Assembly: GCF_028769735.1 (NCBI RefSeq) | Contig: NC_088171.1 | Location: forward strand, 128,791,533-128,855,532 | DNA from: Zonotrichia leucophrys gambelii | Lineage: Eukaryota; Chordata; Aves; Passeriformes; Passerellidae | Length of the DNA: 64,000 bases | Direction of reading: 5' to 3' | Part shown: positions 25,401 through 37,331 of the stretch, piece after piece | Numbering within the stretch: position 1 is the stretch's first letter | How the letters are laid out: each line of letters opens with the position of its first letter | Position numbers and translations under genes: made by a program | The notes under the pieces: model-generated | What the model was told of the DNA's origin: nothing | The model's database searches: none | Seen by the model: only the letters and a program-made list of their open reading frames with translations

Positions 25401-28400
25401 GCTTTGTGCTTGAAGTCATCCACTGCCTTCCTGAACAAGGTGACATTACAAAGGTAGCTGTCTTGGTCCTCAAAGAGTACACTACACACAAAGAAAACAA
25501 ACCAAGTGTCAGAATTAACCAGGTTCAAGCCAGCACAGTCACACAGTACCACAAGTTGTACTTTATTGCTACAAGGCAAGACATAAATGTAGATAATTAT
25601 ACAGGATTTAGTTCCCAAATTAAGCACCTCATACAGAATGTAACTGACTGCTCTTAATTGCTCCCTTCATAAATGATGGCAGCTTACAGTTCACATTCAG
25701 AGACTTCATCACACAAAACCACTTCATATGGTATTTGTTCAAATTAAAACTTATTTAACAAAAAAAGTAACTGAAGCTGGTTTAGTACTGAAACGTTTGG
25801 ACTACTGTTTTATTAGAAATGTGTGTTTTAAAGAAAAATGAAATGGATATAAAATAGAAAAATACACAAATTAAAAATATACAGGTTGGCAAAACAAAAT
25901 GTTTCTTAGGCTGCAAAGATGACCACTAGATTTACTATTTTATAATTAAAAAGAATATTGCTTATTTTGAGGCTTTACCTTAGGGAAAAAAAAGCTTGAA
26001 CAGATTTAGACTGTTCCTCAATGTGATACTGTCTTCAATACAAGCATTATCCAACAGTTTAACAAGTTGCTTTTTCTTAAGCTAGCCCTAGTCCATGGTT
26101 TCCCAATAATTAAGAAGCACTAGCATGTCTTCCAAATGTGAAGCTATCCAGAGCAAGTTCAGATTTTTTAAGTGGCACAGAACTGGTGGCATCAGATTTT
26201 CCTGACCAAAACCTCAGTCTGTCAGTTAAAATGAACCACAAATCAATGCTTTGTGCTACATGTGGACTTTATCAGTCAAAGTGGTTACAAGGTTGTTAAA
26301 GTGGTTTAATCTTGCCCACCACAGCACCGAGCAGCAGCCTGATACCAAGGACCCAAAGAGACAAGCTACCTTTCTTTGTACACAACAAATTTACACTTCC
26401 AGTTCTCCATTCTTTGGAAGCTTTCAGAGCTCATATAACTTGTTTCAAGTCCTGTGAATACAGACCTAAAGCTTACAGGCCAGCAGCCAGCATTTGTTGC
26501 TTATCTCCACCACACTCCAGCCAGAGGCTGAATATATCTGACCAGAATAGATTAACTCTTCAATCCGCTTACTCTTCTCACATAAGTCATGTTTGATAAC
26601 TTTGTTAACCCTAGAGTTCACTTGAATCTTTCCTCAATTATTTGATCAGATTTGATCAGATAAAGCTATAAAGCTAGACATACTGACAAGTTTTGGACCA
26701 ATCTTTAAAATTCAAAGTCTTTCTAGATAAAGAACACTCCTGAAACACAGCACACACAAATATGAGATTCAGCATTTCACAACTTACTTGCTGGAACGTG
26801 GTACAACCATCTCTGCTAGTGTTTCATACTGCTTAACCCAGTCATTGTAATTTAACCTAGAGAATGCACAGGTTATTGTTAGACTTTTAATCCGAGATTA
26901 ATGGATCAAGGCTTTTTTTTAAAGGTAACAACATTTAATCATCACATCATCAATCTCAGGTGCAGGTTTTAAGAAATATGCAGGACTCAAGAAACACTCA
27001 GTTCTCCTCATGCTGTTTTTGTAATTATTGATAAACTACAGCGATTGCAAAAGTAACATATTTTCAGTCTTCATGTCAGTTTACAAGTGCAACATTTTTT
27101 AAATCAAAGAACTATGAAATTAAATCATCATTAAGTAGAGATCTCAGGGGACCAAATGGAATTAACTGTTAAAGTTAATCAGAAACTCCTCATGCAACTC
27201 TGCTCTTCTGAGCAGAGGAATACTTCTTCCACAATTATACACAGGTTCCCTAGAGTCCTGCACTTGCCTGAAGGACTGGGAATTTTGGAAGCCCTGTTAT
27301 TCTGTAGTTAGTTGTGAAGAGGTTCCATCCTCTCAACAGCAAAAACAAAACAAATAACAGCAGAGATATTCTAACCACTTGCTTTCTGCTAAAGCCACTG
27401 CAAAACTGGTTTTCCTTCACCAGAGGAAAAACATCTGACAGACTCTAATAGCTCCTGTGGTAAAGAGAGCCAGTGGGCTTTTCACAAATTAGGAGCTCTC
27501 TGCTTGCAGCTCCAGTCAAGGGCCATTTTTTCATTTTACAACAGTTTTGAGGGCATCTGTATGACCACTTCCCTTGGTCAAGGGAAAACATGAGGTTTCT
27601 GTTGTTCACATATTTCAAATAAGAACAGCCTGCTCCCCCAGCAAGCCTTTCACAGGACATAAGCAGGGTTCCAATGGCACAGACTTAGTTAAGTAAAAAA
27701 AAACCCCAAAAAACAGTGTTCAGGCAATTTAAAAACGTGCAGAGCAAAGCAGTAAAGAGTTCACTCAGTAAATTATGGAAGTTGGCATAGTTCTAACCAA
27801 GATAATTTAATGATTAAGCCTTCTAATGTAAAACAAGTCATGTTTTGACTCAGCCCTTACTTTCATAAGGACACCATCTGGAGCATGTCTACTCATAGCA
27901 AACACTGAATAAGAGACATAAATCTAATTTCCAGTTTCTTCAAGAAATTCACGAGCACCCAGCAGTCTTTATAAGAAGTTTTTGTGAACAAAGGAACACA
28001 GGCACAGACGCTCACTTATCTCTCCTGAGCATCTTAACAGTTCTGTTTGCTCATCCAGGAAAGCCCCAAGTAAATTGAGATGTCATTCTGACAGTATTAT
28101 AGAGTTCTGAGATCTATTATTTGATTTATATTTCTTATTGTATTCTACTCTTAGGATGAATAAACTTACTTCGGCACAATCACTAATAATGTGACCAAAT
28201 ATTCTGAATCAAGTACAAAGTCCTCTTTCTTCACAATATCAGCAAGACTTCTGGTAAGCAAGCTTCCCCTGCAGAGAAACAAAGACAGAACAATTACACA
28301 TTTAAGAACTGAATTTGTCTGGATAACAGTTTCCAGTGCTTGATAATATAGCATTCTCAAAAATACACTTTACCTACATAATTGCTATTAGCAGAGCAAA

Positions 28401-31400
28401 CAAAATGTCCTTATATGCACTTTATATCTCACTGTCCAAAGTGACTGATGTTTTTATCAGCAGCTCCACTGCTGTGCGTCATTTCCATATTCCAAATACG
28501 TCACACGCTTAAGGGGCCAACTTGTCTTTTAAGAAGTGATTTAAAATGGCAAGAACCATTAAAACCATTAACTGTGGATTCAAGCACATGGAGCCTCAGA
28601 GTTATAACTAACATAGTACAGACCCACATGCAGAACATCAATAAAAACTTAAAGCAGTGTATTTCCTTGTATTCATTAAAGACCAAGAATGTACATAGGT
28701 TTAATGGCATTCAGCTGACAAACTGCCATGGCTTAGCACAGAACTGATGTCTCACTCCTAAAACACCTTGTCATGTACTGTCATTGGCATGACCCATGGC
28801 TCTGAATCAGCCAGCAGGCTTGTGCCATCCACTGTAATGGCAGGGTTCAGGCACATTAATCAACTCCATTTGCACAGAATAACTACTGTACCTCAGTACA
28901 GACAATCATCACACGTACGTGACAAGACAACACACAGTCCTCGTTTAATTTAATATCTGTGTGTACCCAACAGCTATTGTACCCAACTGTCTCTGCTGGT
29001 AAATTCTGAGGGAAGAAAACCAGTTAAGGTGGTGTGAAGGAAAGACTTTCTTATTTAGACAAGACATCTAAGTAGCAGTGTTACCACTAACAGCAAGCTC
29101 CTCTCAGAAGTTCCAGCAATTTATGCTATTTGTACATGCTTTTGAGATTTCTTAATTGCTGTTCAATCACAGGTAAGTTAGCACCAACCAGACAGCTGGT
29201 AATAAATGTTCTTTTATGACAGCTGCTCTTCAAGACTGATAAACACCTCAAAAATACATTAAGCTTAGAGTTAACATTTTCTTAAGTTTTCATGATGAGA
29301 TAACGTTCCTGCACTACATTAGCAAAAAATAATACAACTTACGCATTCTTTCTTTCCAAATTCTGAAGATTCCCTTTGAGATTATTGTATGCCGAGGCTC
29401 TTGCTTTTAGATCATTGTCAATCTGGTTTACTCCCTTAAAAATGAAAAGAAAAGGAGCTGTGTCTAAAGAACTAGAATAGAACTTATGTTCAGCTTGCCA
29501 CTGCTGCTCAAGTAATCCTGGAGGATAGATTTGAGAAGGATGGCTTAATTAGCATGATTACCAAAAATGATTCATTCCCAGCTAGATAACTTGGCAGCAA
29601 GTGGAAGACTACAAAACAAATGAAGCACTTTAATTAATACATGTTAAACTGCCAACCATACTCATATCAATGTGTACCCTATACAAGGAAGTGTTTTAAA
29701 ATCAGCACACTCAGTAACAGTTGGGTAACTGCAATGGCACAGTGTTGGTCTGGGATTACAATGCTGCCTACTGCCTCCTTCACTGCCTCCTCACTGTAGT
29801 AAAGAGGTACAAGCATGAAAAAATCCCCAGGGAAAAGCTTCTGAACACTGTCAAGGGACTCTCCCTTTATATAGACTTAGACCACTGACAAAACATTTTG
29901 TTTGCATAAAACACTTCAGCTTGGAGATGCAGATATGATTTTGTTTCCACAAAATAAATCTCTCTTAAAAACAAGGTCATTTAATTAAATAGTGACCTTG
30001 TTTATGTTAACACCTAAGTTGGCTTGTCTGTACAGGAAGTCCTCAAAAGCCTGAACATTCTGTTCGTTTCAGGTAGCAACACATTAACAGCTTGCACCTT
30101 TACAGATACAGAAATCCTTTAGACAAAATACTCTGAAAATGACAAAATTAAACAGATGAGTACTTAAAGCTATTTAAATCCTCTGACTGATACATCCTTT
30201 AGCAAAGCAACATGCAGAATATTTCAGCAGGTGTCACACAAGGCATATACCTTCATGAAAACTTTTTAACACTACAAGAAGTAACACCAGCACCTTTTTT
30301 TTACATCTAGAGGACACCATAAGGGGAAAATTAATCAGAAGATATTAAGCTACTACCTTTGCGCATTTTAGCTCTTCCCCAGGCTGACAACGCTTTGCCT
30401 CTTCCAAGGATCAAAACTTTCAACAACAGTATAACTATGCATTATTAATGACAAAACCCAAAAACCTTTGATACCAAACACTGCCTTTACAAACCAGTTC
30501 CATTCAGCATTTCCTACTTGACAATACTCTTAACTGCTCTCATTTGTAGAGTCAGTAGTCTTTTAAAAAATGACTGCTTAGATAAAAACCTGTTACTGCT
30601 GCACTGACTGAAGTTTATTGTGAAAAACAACCAGCTTTGCTTCCTCCTGCATGTTAGAGAATACAGAACCATAAACCTCAACGCCACAACAGAGCTCTTG
30701 AAAAGAAATTTTTGTAAAATTACCAAATGAAGCAACAATACAAACTTCCTTCTGCAAGGAGAATTAGTGAATAACTCACAAAGGTCACTGCAGAAGGAGG
30801 CAGACTCACAGTATTGCTAAGGAAAGTGCCAGTCTAACATAGTGAGCCTATCTCTACACAGAGCAATCCCAGATATTTCAACCACTTTGGTAGTCATTAG
30901 CCAGTGTCTTGCAGCCATACAGCTGAGCTGTTGCACTTGGATGCATGCCTGGGCTGCTGAAAAGGTTGGACATGGGCACTAAAAATATTGAGGCTGCCTC
31001 CTTGCATAAGTCTGATCACTAATTTCAAATCCAAAGACTAACTTGATTAAGTGACAGCTCTCACACAGCACAGATGCCATCTCAAAAGTCTTCTGTATTG
31101 ATGCTGGGGTTCACAAAACTTCTGCAAATTGAAAGCTGAAAAAAACTGATGAATAGTTTCAGGAGATATAATTTTATTTTAAATGTTTCTGATACTGCTG
31201 TAATTTCTTCTCAACTGACAAATCCCCACCGCAATTACCATTACTCATTTTGACAGACATCAGAATGTGCTGCCTGAGTGAGTGAGGATGACATAAAGCC
31301 ACACAGGAAATGTAGTAATTCATTATTTGACAAACTTTTCAAATTATTTAACATCAACCTGTCAAGAGGCTTCACAGATTTTAATTAATGTAGCTCTATC

Positions 31401-34400
31401 AATTTTCCTATATCTTCACTTTGGCATGTGATTACATGAAGACTTTATCTCTGTCAGGACTCTTTCTGCCTTGGGACAAAACTGTTTCAAGTCCTGTGAT
31501 ATGATCTCCTTGGGGTCATTTCTACAGAACATAGGGCATCTTCAGTCATCTTCCTTCTCTTCTCTACTTTATGGACATACATCTATGGCTCACAGTTGAA
31601 AATATTTTATAAACTATTTGAAATCAGATTTATTACACATTTATGTCCTAAAGCTGTTCCTATGGAATAGAAGCACAGTTAAACATGAAGCAAAATGGAA
31701 ACCCCCAACAGGATGACTCAAGCTGAACTCCAGCAGACCTGTTTGTCTACATTTACTATCCAACACAATAGGTCAATGAGGTCCCTAAAGTAGATGAAGA
31801 ATGTAAGACAATTGAAGTTCAGGTTCTAGAGCTTTGTTGAAGCAGATTATTTATCTAGCAGACTCTGGGACACAGAATAACATGCACCGAATATTTGATA
31901 CTTTTCAAAAAAGGGGCATATCTCTTCATGTCCTAGGTTTCTTTTTCAACAAATTTAATTTCTGCAAAAACAATTGCTGCACTATAACTGCTGTAGAAAG
32001 TTCAGTGCTTCATTTTGGTACCTTTTTCTGAAGAAGTAAATATGTGCTAGTGTCAGATGTTAATATTTTAATTTTATATCTGTAAGATATTCTTAATGTG
32101 CAAATCTTCAGAGCCATAAGACAGCCAGTCATCCTCTAACAAAAGGCCACACTGCAGGTGCTTTCCAAGAATAGTTACTAAATGTAATTTGTGAAATAAA
32201 TTCAAGACACAATGATAGTCCCAAAGAAAATCTCAAAAATGAAAGTACTAATTGCATTTTCAGTCAGCTTTGTAGCATACATTAAAATTTTGTAACCTCT
32301 GCAAAAAAATTAATGTAACAGTTTCAGGAATCTGCAGTAATAGCAAAGCACAAGTCTGCCAGCACTTACCACCATCCCAACCCCATTATAGTCCCTACAC
32401 ATCCACCACCAAAGACTGTCTCTATAGTACCCAGAAGAGCCTCCTCCTTTTTGCAAGTTATGTACTTCCAGTTAGTGACACAAGGCAGTTCCAAGAGCCA
32501 GTCTGCAGCTAACAGAAAGCAGGGAAGGGGAAAAAACAGCCTGAAGAGGCTGGGAAGATCTTAAAGCAAGGATTGTCTACAGAGAACTCTCTCACTGTCT
32601 AAACCAGTCACTCCTGAGGACCCTGTAGAGGCTCACAAGCAAGTAAAAAATAAAGCCCTCCATGTATGAAACACTTTGCCTAAGTACAGATGAGGAAAAC
32701 ATGGCAACTCTCAATGAGCTTTCTTTACATCTAACAATGAAGGCTTATTTCTCCCCTCACAACTGAGTGCCACAGCTTTCAGAATGTAAATAAGTTCCCT
32801 GGTTCACTGCTAACAGCCCACAAGGTTTGAGAACATCAGACAAACAATATGCTAACACAGCAAAATTGAAATGTAAATATCATTTCCTGGCTATTTATTT
32901 GTTAGCTCAGTGATCCTAGGAAACAAAAATCAGCAAAGACTGCATGATGGCCTTCAGAGGGCACTCTCCAAATCCTAGCCACATCCCATGTATTTCTTTG
33001 GTTACTAGCTGCTACAAAATTCACTACTATTGTTTGCTGACTAAAACAGACAAATTGCTTTGAGAGCAAGTTTTGTGCATAAATATCCCAAGTTCAAATA
33101 GGGAAGTTTTATAAAACAAGTTACCTTACCTTTGCAATAATTTCTGAAATATTCTTCAAGGATTGCTTGATTGGGTATTTGGCCATATCCCACTGGAACC
33201 TTGTTATATAGGTGACCAAGTCAACTAAAATTTTAAAGAACTTTGTTAAGATTGGCAATAAAAAGACAACTGTATTATATTCTATGTAGAACTGCTCTAA
33301 CAGAAGAGAACTGTAACAGACTGGACCTTCCCATGTGTGTACCCTGTTGCTTAAGAAATTTGAAAATAAACAAGCTGTAAATTATCCATGACCTCTGCCT
33401 TCAGATATTGGTTTCACCACCTCTGTAGACTGTAAATGACATTTATTACCAAGTCAAGGATGGTTGGAGAACTACAGACAAAAGCAACTACTTTTTGCTC
33501 TGTGTGAAAAATGGGTGGGAGAAGGGAAGGTTATGATGGCAAAAAAGGCAGCAATCACCATGTGGCTCCCCTGAAGTGACAGGTTTGTACATCTATCTAC
33601 AAAAGTCACTACTCCAAGCCCTTATCCACTCATACTAGCATCTCTTCCATCAATACAAGCTGTGATAATTCTATTAAATGGCTCTGAAAATAAAACATTG
33701 GTTCAGAGAAACGTGCAGCTCTTTACTGAAATAAAATGCACACTGGCACCCAAGTCCTTCTCAGCAGGGCTGCTGTTGATCCATCCATGCCCCACCTGTA
33801 CTGATGCTGAGGGCTCCCTGACCCAGGAGCAGCCCCTTGCACTGAATACATTAGGATATCATGGTTAACACTTTACCTCCATTGGCCAGAAGATTCTCCT
33901 GAACTTTATCTTTACTGTCTTCTAGAACATCAGCCATATATTGGGCCACCTTCTTTACAACACTGAAAATTGGAAGAAAAAGATAAAAATATATTTTAAA
34001 AAAACCAATAAAGCCCTTTGAGAAATACCTGCCATTTGAGAAATACCATTCATAAAACTCATTTTAAATTGCCTGAGACTGGATCAAACAAGGATGATGA
34101 CTGCTCTACATCCAAACTTTCTGAGAGCACAAGCTGGGCTCAATAGCTGAAGGAGACCGATTTCTCAGTATTCCACAACTTTATTTAAAATCTCTACTGC
34201 TGCTACTCACCAGATCTCAACAAGGTGAGGCTAGCTCCCTCACATTGGTGTTGACTTCAAGTGTAAAGTCACTATATTGCAATTTTTTTTAAAGTCTGTT
34301 GTACTTCCAAAATTCTAACCCCTTTCTAGAAACAGGTAGAGAGGTAGAAGTCAACAGTAATACAAACCAAACACAGGATAACCCTGACAATGCAATCTGA

Positions 34401-37309
34401 CACTCAAGACCTGTTTTCCTAACTTAAAAGCCATGTATAATAGTAATCAGTGCCAGGCCAAATAGTTTCCTTTTCCAATTAAAAATGTCTATATAAGATT
34501 GCTCTCCTTGAAACAGAAGATGGCTCCATGAGTTCTGGTTATGTGAAATTTTGCTACTTTTGCTTAAAATCACTTTCAAAAAGTCATTAGTTTCTTCAAA
34601 ATGAATAGGTTTTGCATTTTAATAATAATACTTTTAAGTATTTCTATGGATTAGGAAATTACATGGTTACTTTCTCAAAGTGTGAAAACAGTAATCCTGC
34701 TAGAATTACAAGCTTTTACTTCACTTCCTCACCACTTCCTGCACCTGTCAGGCTCAGTTTTTAACAATTCTCCAGGACCCAGCACCACACAGCACTATTG
34801 AAGAGAGAATGCAAAATGTTCCACTATTTCAAAAGAAGTTCAGATTATTTTCCTTTTTTCAAGAACAGATACTGTTCTTGAAAACCAACATCTTAGCTTT
34901 CTTAAATCTGAACTTGCTGACTACCTGCAGAGGATCACTGTGATACAAAAAATGCTGAAAATAACTTGTGTATTATTAGAACTCAGCAAACCATCACATC
35001 ATTCTAATACTCTGCATCCTAGTAAAAATGAACTGTTACCTCTCCACAAATGCATCCAGTTTAGCCAGCTCATCAGACAAACCAACCAAAACATCCAGTG
35101 TGCCAACCTAGAAGCAAAGATCAAAATGCATTAGCAGATGTATATAAACATAGAAAGAGAAAACCAGCTAACAGTAAAAGCTACATCTCCCAACAAGTAT
35201 CTCTCCAGAACTACATAAAATGCTGGACTCTAAGATTTGAGACACCTTGGTTTACCAAAGCCACACTGTTTCACTTGTTAGATATCACCCCCCCTCAAAG
35301 CACCACAGGATCAGATCTAACTCTCTAGTTTGGTGCTCAGTTTCAGTTCTGCAATCCAGCCATCCAAAACATGTTAAAACAATGTCTATGCTGTAAATTG
35401 GCTGCATTTTTCACAAAGCAGTTGCATGAGCACTTAATTCACTACTTTAGATCAAATGTGAAATTTCACTGCTCAGGAATCTCAGCACTGAAGGCAACCT
35501 GGACATTAAAAACTTTGACAACACCAGAGTACTGCAGCAGTGAGACCAACAAGAGTCTGGACTTTTTGCATCTTGGGTAATAAAATATCTAGCTTGTCTA
35601 CAAGCTTTCACTCTTTCTTCCCTTCTCCTCCAGAAAAACACTTTCTTCCCCAGTCTCATGTATCTAGAGTACACATTTCTCACTGAAATATTACAGGGCT
35701 ATTAACATTTAATATATTTGTAACCTAGCATCTACTTTCTATATATCTGACCCTCAAATTCACATTAGTCCTTTTCTGTTTAGTTCTGAAGCAGAAAGCA
35801 GCAGAATTACTTAAGAAATATCACACAAATGACTTTCCATGCCTCACCTTCTTGTGGGCCACAAGCAGAATAAGGAAGCTCATTTTAACTAGTCACTTAA
35901 AAGCCTCAGGACAAGCAAGTCCTTAAGCAATAAGACTGCTGTTCAGTGGAGACTAAACCACTGTTTTAATGAGTTTTAACTAAAGGATCTCACTGCTTTA
36001 ACAGTCTCACCAGGTCCACAGAAGCCAGACTATTTCCCACTGTATATAAAGTATATTCAGCTTCTGCCCCTTTTAGGAAGCACAGTAGAAGCAAAAGAAA
36101 TTGCTTCTAACCCTGATAGGCCCCAACAGTTTTCAGCAGTAACTCCTCTAAATGCTGCAGGCACCCTACAGTTTGAAAGCCATCCTGATTCATGTCCAAG
36201 GATATCCTGGGAGGAGACAGACATTTGTTCTAGTCCCTATTCTAAGTGAGGACAGTCCAAATGTGAACACAAGTTATGGCAGTTTGAAGATGTTAAAAGG
36301 CACACTGAAGCACTCTGTGCCCTAGGCTCATTCCTTAGCAGAGACAGGAAAAAGGCATTATGCCACCTGAACTTGATGCACTCAACAGACCAAGACTGAT
36401 GGCATTTTTCTCCTCAATTTTGTAAGCCTTGAAGGGCTTTCACTGAGCTCCAATTCTTGTTCAAGAAACATCCAGGCATCAGGAAAGACCTTTCCTAAAT
36501 GAATACATTGGCTCATAATTTTTCCGTGTCCTGATGACTGTATTAAACCAAGAATAACTACTTTCAGATTTTGTTACTATTTGCTTCTCACAGAATAGTT
36601 CAAACAGTTTTTTTTCCATTTTCCACAACACACTGGCAGGTCACACTGGAATGCTCAGCCAGAGATAAACCACTGCTCTAATGGAAGAATGCTACTTCTG
36701 GACAGAGAAAAGGCAGAGCAGCTCTTTGATCAACTCCTGTATTTTAATTTGAACCTTTCACTGTATCTCAGACAGAGAAAAGGAGCAGACAATTCAGAAG
36801 GGAAAAAACTTAAAATAATTTTTAAAAAGGCAAAACAAAACCATCAAAGGAAACTCTCAATAATCAGATCACAAGTTCCTATTTTTCTTCTCTAAGTAAC
36901 TGCTACCATCATGAGATCAAGACTACTATCCTCAGAAAAAAACTGCATTATTTGCTGAAAGAACACAGGTTGCTGAATTTTGAAAACTTATAGTGTGAAC
37001 AACTAACTTAGAAGTTCAGAAAAAAAGATTACTGTTGTCTGAATTATTTCTTAGATCCACAAATAAACATCAAGAGAAGTCAGCTGCTCTCTCTAAAACA
37101 TCTGCAGGTTTTAATCTAGAGAAACAAAGATGGTGCAAAACAAACACTTCTTAGGACATGACACAGGGTTTCCATACCTTCAAGTCCGGAATATTGAACT
37201 TTGAGTTAGTGGAAAGGTTGTTGTGTTTTGTAGTTGCTGCGTGTAGCTTCTCCCATGTCTGCTGACAGGTCTTTTCTCCAGGAGCAGAAATCAGCCAAAA
37301 CTCTGTCAT
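22329..37309 (-). CDS. ATP6V1C1: ATP6V1C1: V-type proton ATPase subunit C1 (12 coding exons, complete)
   Basis: Subunit C belongs to the V1 sector of the vacuolar H+-ATPase, which acidifies lysosomes, endosomes and secretory vesicles. In the known structure it bridges V1 and Vo by binding E-G peripheral stalks, and its release accompanies regulated disassembly. It is the orthologue of yeast Vma5. The 12 coding exons (listed separately) join with GT..AG junctions and consistent phases to 1,149 nt, or 382 residues plus stop, the length I recall for human subunit C1. The protein begins [19 protein letters not shown] and ends [14 protein letters not shown]. It is near-identical to the mammalian C1 isoform as I remember it; C2 is less similar and contains an insert. 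Differences from remembered human sequence include VESVVKK for VEGVVKK, KGVNQ for KGVTQ, and ATMD for APMD. No frameshift or missing exon was seen. A noncoding first exon lies in the CpG island near 41.1 kb. Confidence 0.97.
23337..23463 (-). CDS. ATP6V1C1: ATP6V1C1 exon 12
   Basis: It encodes [20 protein letters not shown] through [10 protein letters not shown] (residues 309-351). The acceptor is TTCCTCAG|GTACGG and the donor is ATTGAT|GTAAGT. It ends in phase 0. Confidence 0.96.
24582..24679 (-). CDS. ATP6V1C1: ATP6V1C1 exon 11
   Basis: It encodes [20 protein letters not shown] through RVFVESVL (residues 277-308 plus two bases). The acceptor is TTTCACAG|GGGCC and the donor is TTTTAAG|GTAATG. 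Confidence 0.96.
25207..25300 (-). CDS. ATP6V1C1: ATP6V1C1 exon 10
   Basis: It encodes [20 protein letters not shown] through STDKKKQF (to residue 276). The acceptor is AATGCAG|ATTTATG and the donor is CAGTTT|GTAAGT. The intron separating it from exon 9 is only 88 bp. Confidence 0.96.
25389..25481 (-). CDS. ATP6V1C1: ATP6V1C1 exon 9
   Basis: It encodes [20 protein letters not shown] through HKAREY (about residues 215-244). The acceptor is GTGTGTAG|TGTACTC, an atypically purine-containing tract, and the donor is TATAA|GTAAGG. Confidence 0.95.
26788..26856 (-). CDS. ATP6V1C1: ATP6V1C1 exon 8
   Basis: It encodes [20 protein letters not shown] through SSN (about residues 192-213). The acceptor is TCTCTAG|GTTAAA and the donor is CAGCAA|GTAAGTT. 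Confidence 0.96.
28170..28268 (-). CDS. ATP6V1C1: ATP6V1C1 exon 7
   Basis: It encodes [20 protein letters not shown] through LLVIVPK (about residues 159-190). The acceptor is CTCTGCAG|GGGAAG and the donor is CCGAA|GTAAGTTT. Confidence 0.96.
29343..29434 (-). CDS. ATP6V1C1: ATP6V1C1 exon 6
   Basis: It encodes [20 protein letters not shown] through NLERKNA (residues 128-157 plus two bases). The acceptor is TTTAAG|GGAGT and the donor is GAATGC|GTAAGTT. Confidence 0.96.
33130..33224 (-). CDS. ATP6V1C1: ATP6V1C1 exon 5
   Basis: It encodes [20 protein letters not shown] through SEIIAK (residues 96-127). The acceptor is TTTTAG|TTGAC and the donor is GCAAAG|GTAAGG. It ends in phase 0. Confidence 0.96.
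33715..33845 (-). mobile_element. CR1 LINE fragment in ATP6V1C1 intron 4
   Basis: The plus strand reads AAGTCCTTCTCAGCAGGGCT, GCTGTTGATCCATCCATGCC, TGTACTGATGCTGAGGGCTC and CCTGACCCAGGAGCAGCCCC, then TTGCACTGAAT. This is a reverse-complement stretch of avian CR1. It lies in the same orientation as the host gene and stops about 30 bp from the exon 4 donor. Confidence 0.78.
33877..33962 (-). CDS. ATP6V1C1: ATP6V1C1 exon 4
   Basis: It encodes [20 protein letters not shown] through ENLLANG (about residues 67-95). The acceptor is TTTTCAG|TGTTG and the donor is TGGAG|GTAAAG. A CR1 relic ends about 30 bp inside the intron after this donor. Confidence 0.96.
35040..35107 (-). CDS. ATP6V1C1: ATP6V1C1 exon 3
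   Basis: It encodes [20 protein letters not shown] and two further codons (residues 45-66 plus two bases). The acceptor is TTCTAG|GTTGGC and the donor is GAGAG|GTAACA. The 68 nt end in phase 2, matching the next exon. Confidence 0.96.
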
Positions 37310-37331
37310 TTTTGTGCCTTTATCTTGATGG
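37178..37331 (-). CDS. ATP6V1C1: ATP6V1C1 exon 2 (first coding exon; start codon at 37,309)
   Basis: It encodes residues 1-44, from [13 protein letters not shown] to KFNIPDLK. The coding part is 37,178-37,309; 37,310-37,331 is 5' UTR if the acceptor is the CTGAATCAACAG at 37,332 onward. The donor is AAG|GTATGG and leaves phase 0. The acceptor choice is my best reading. Confidence 0.95.

Larger units (their letters stand above)
22425..37177 (-). other. ATP6V1C1: ATP6V1C1 introns 2-12: contents
   Basis: The larger introns are intron 2 (35,108-37,177), 3 (33,963-35,039), 4 (33,225-33,876), 5 (29,435-33,129, the longest at 3.7 kb), 6 (28,269-29,342), 7 (26,857-28,169), 8 (25,482-26,787), 10 (24,680-25,206), 11 (23,464-24,581) and 12 (22,425-23,336). 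Apart from a CR1 relic in intron 4, I recognise no transposon, RNA gene or embedded coding sequence. A tandem ATTTGATCAG duplication near 26,640 is trivial. Confidence 0.6.
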
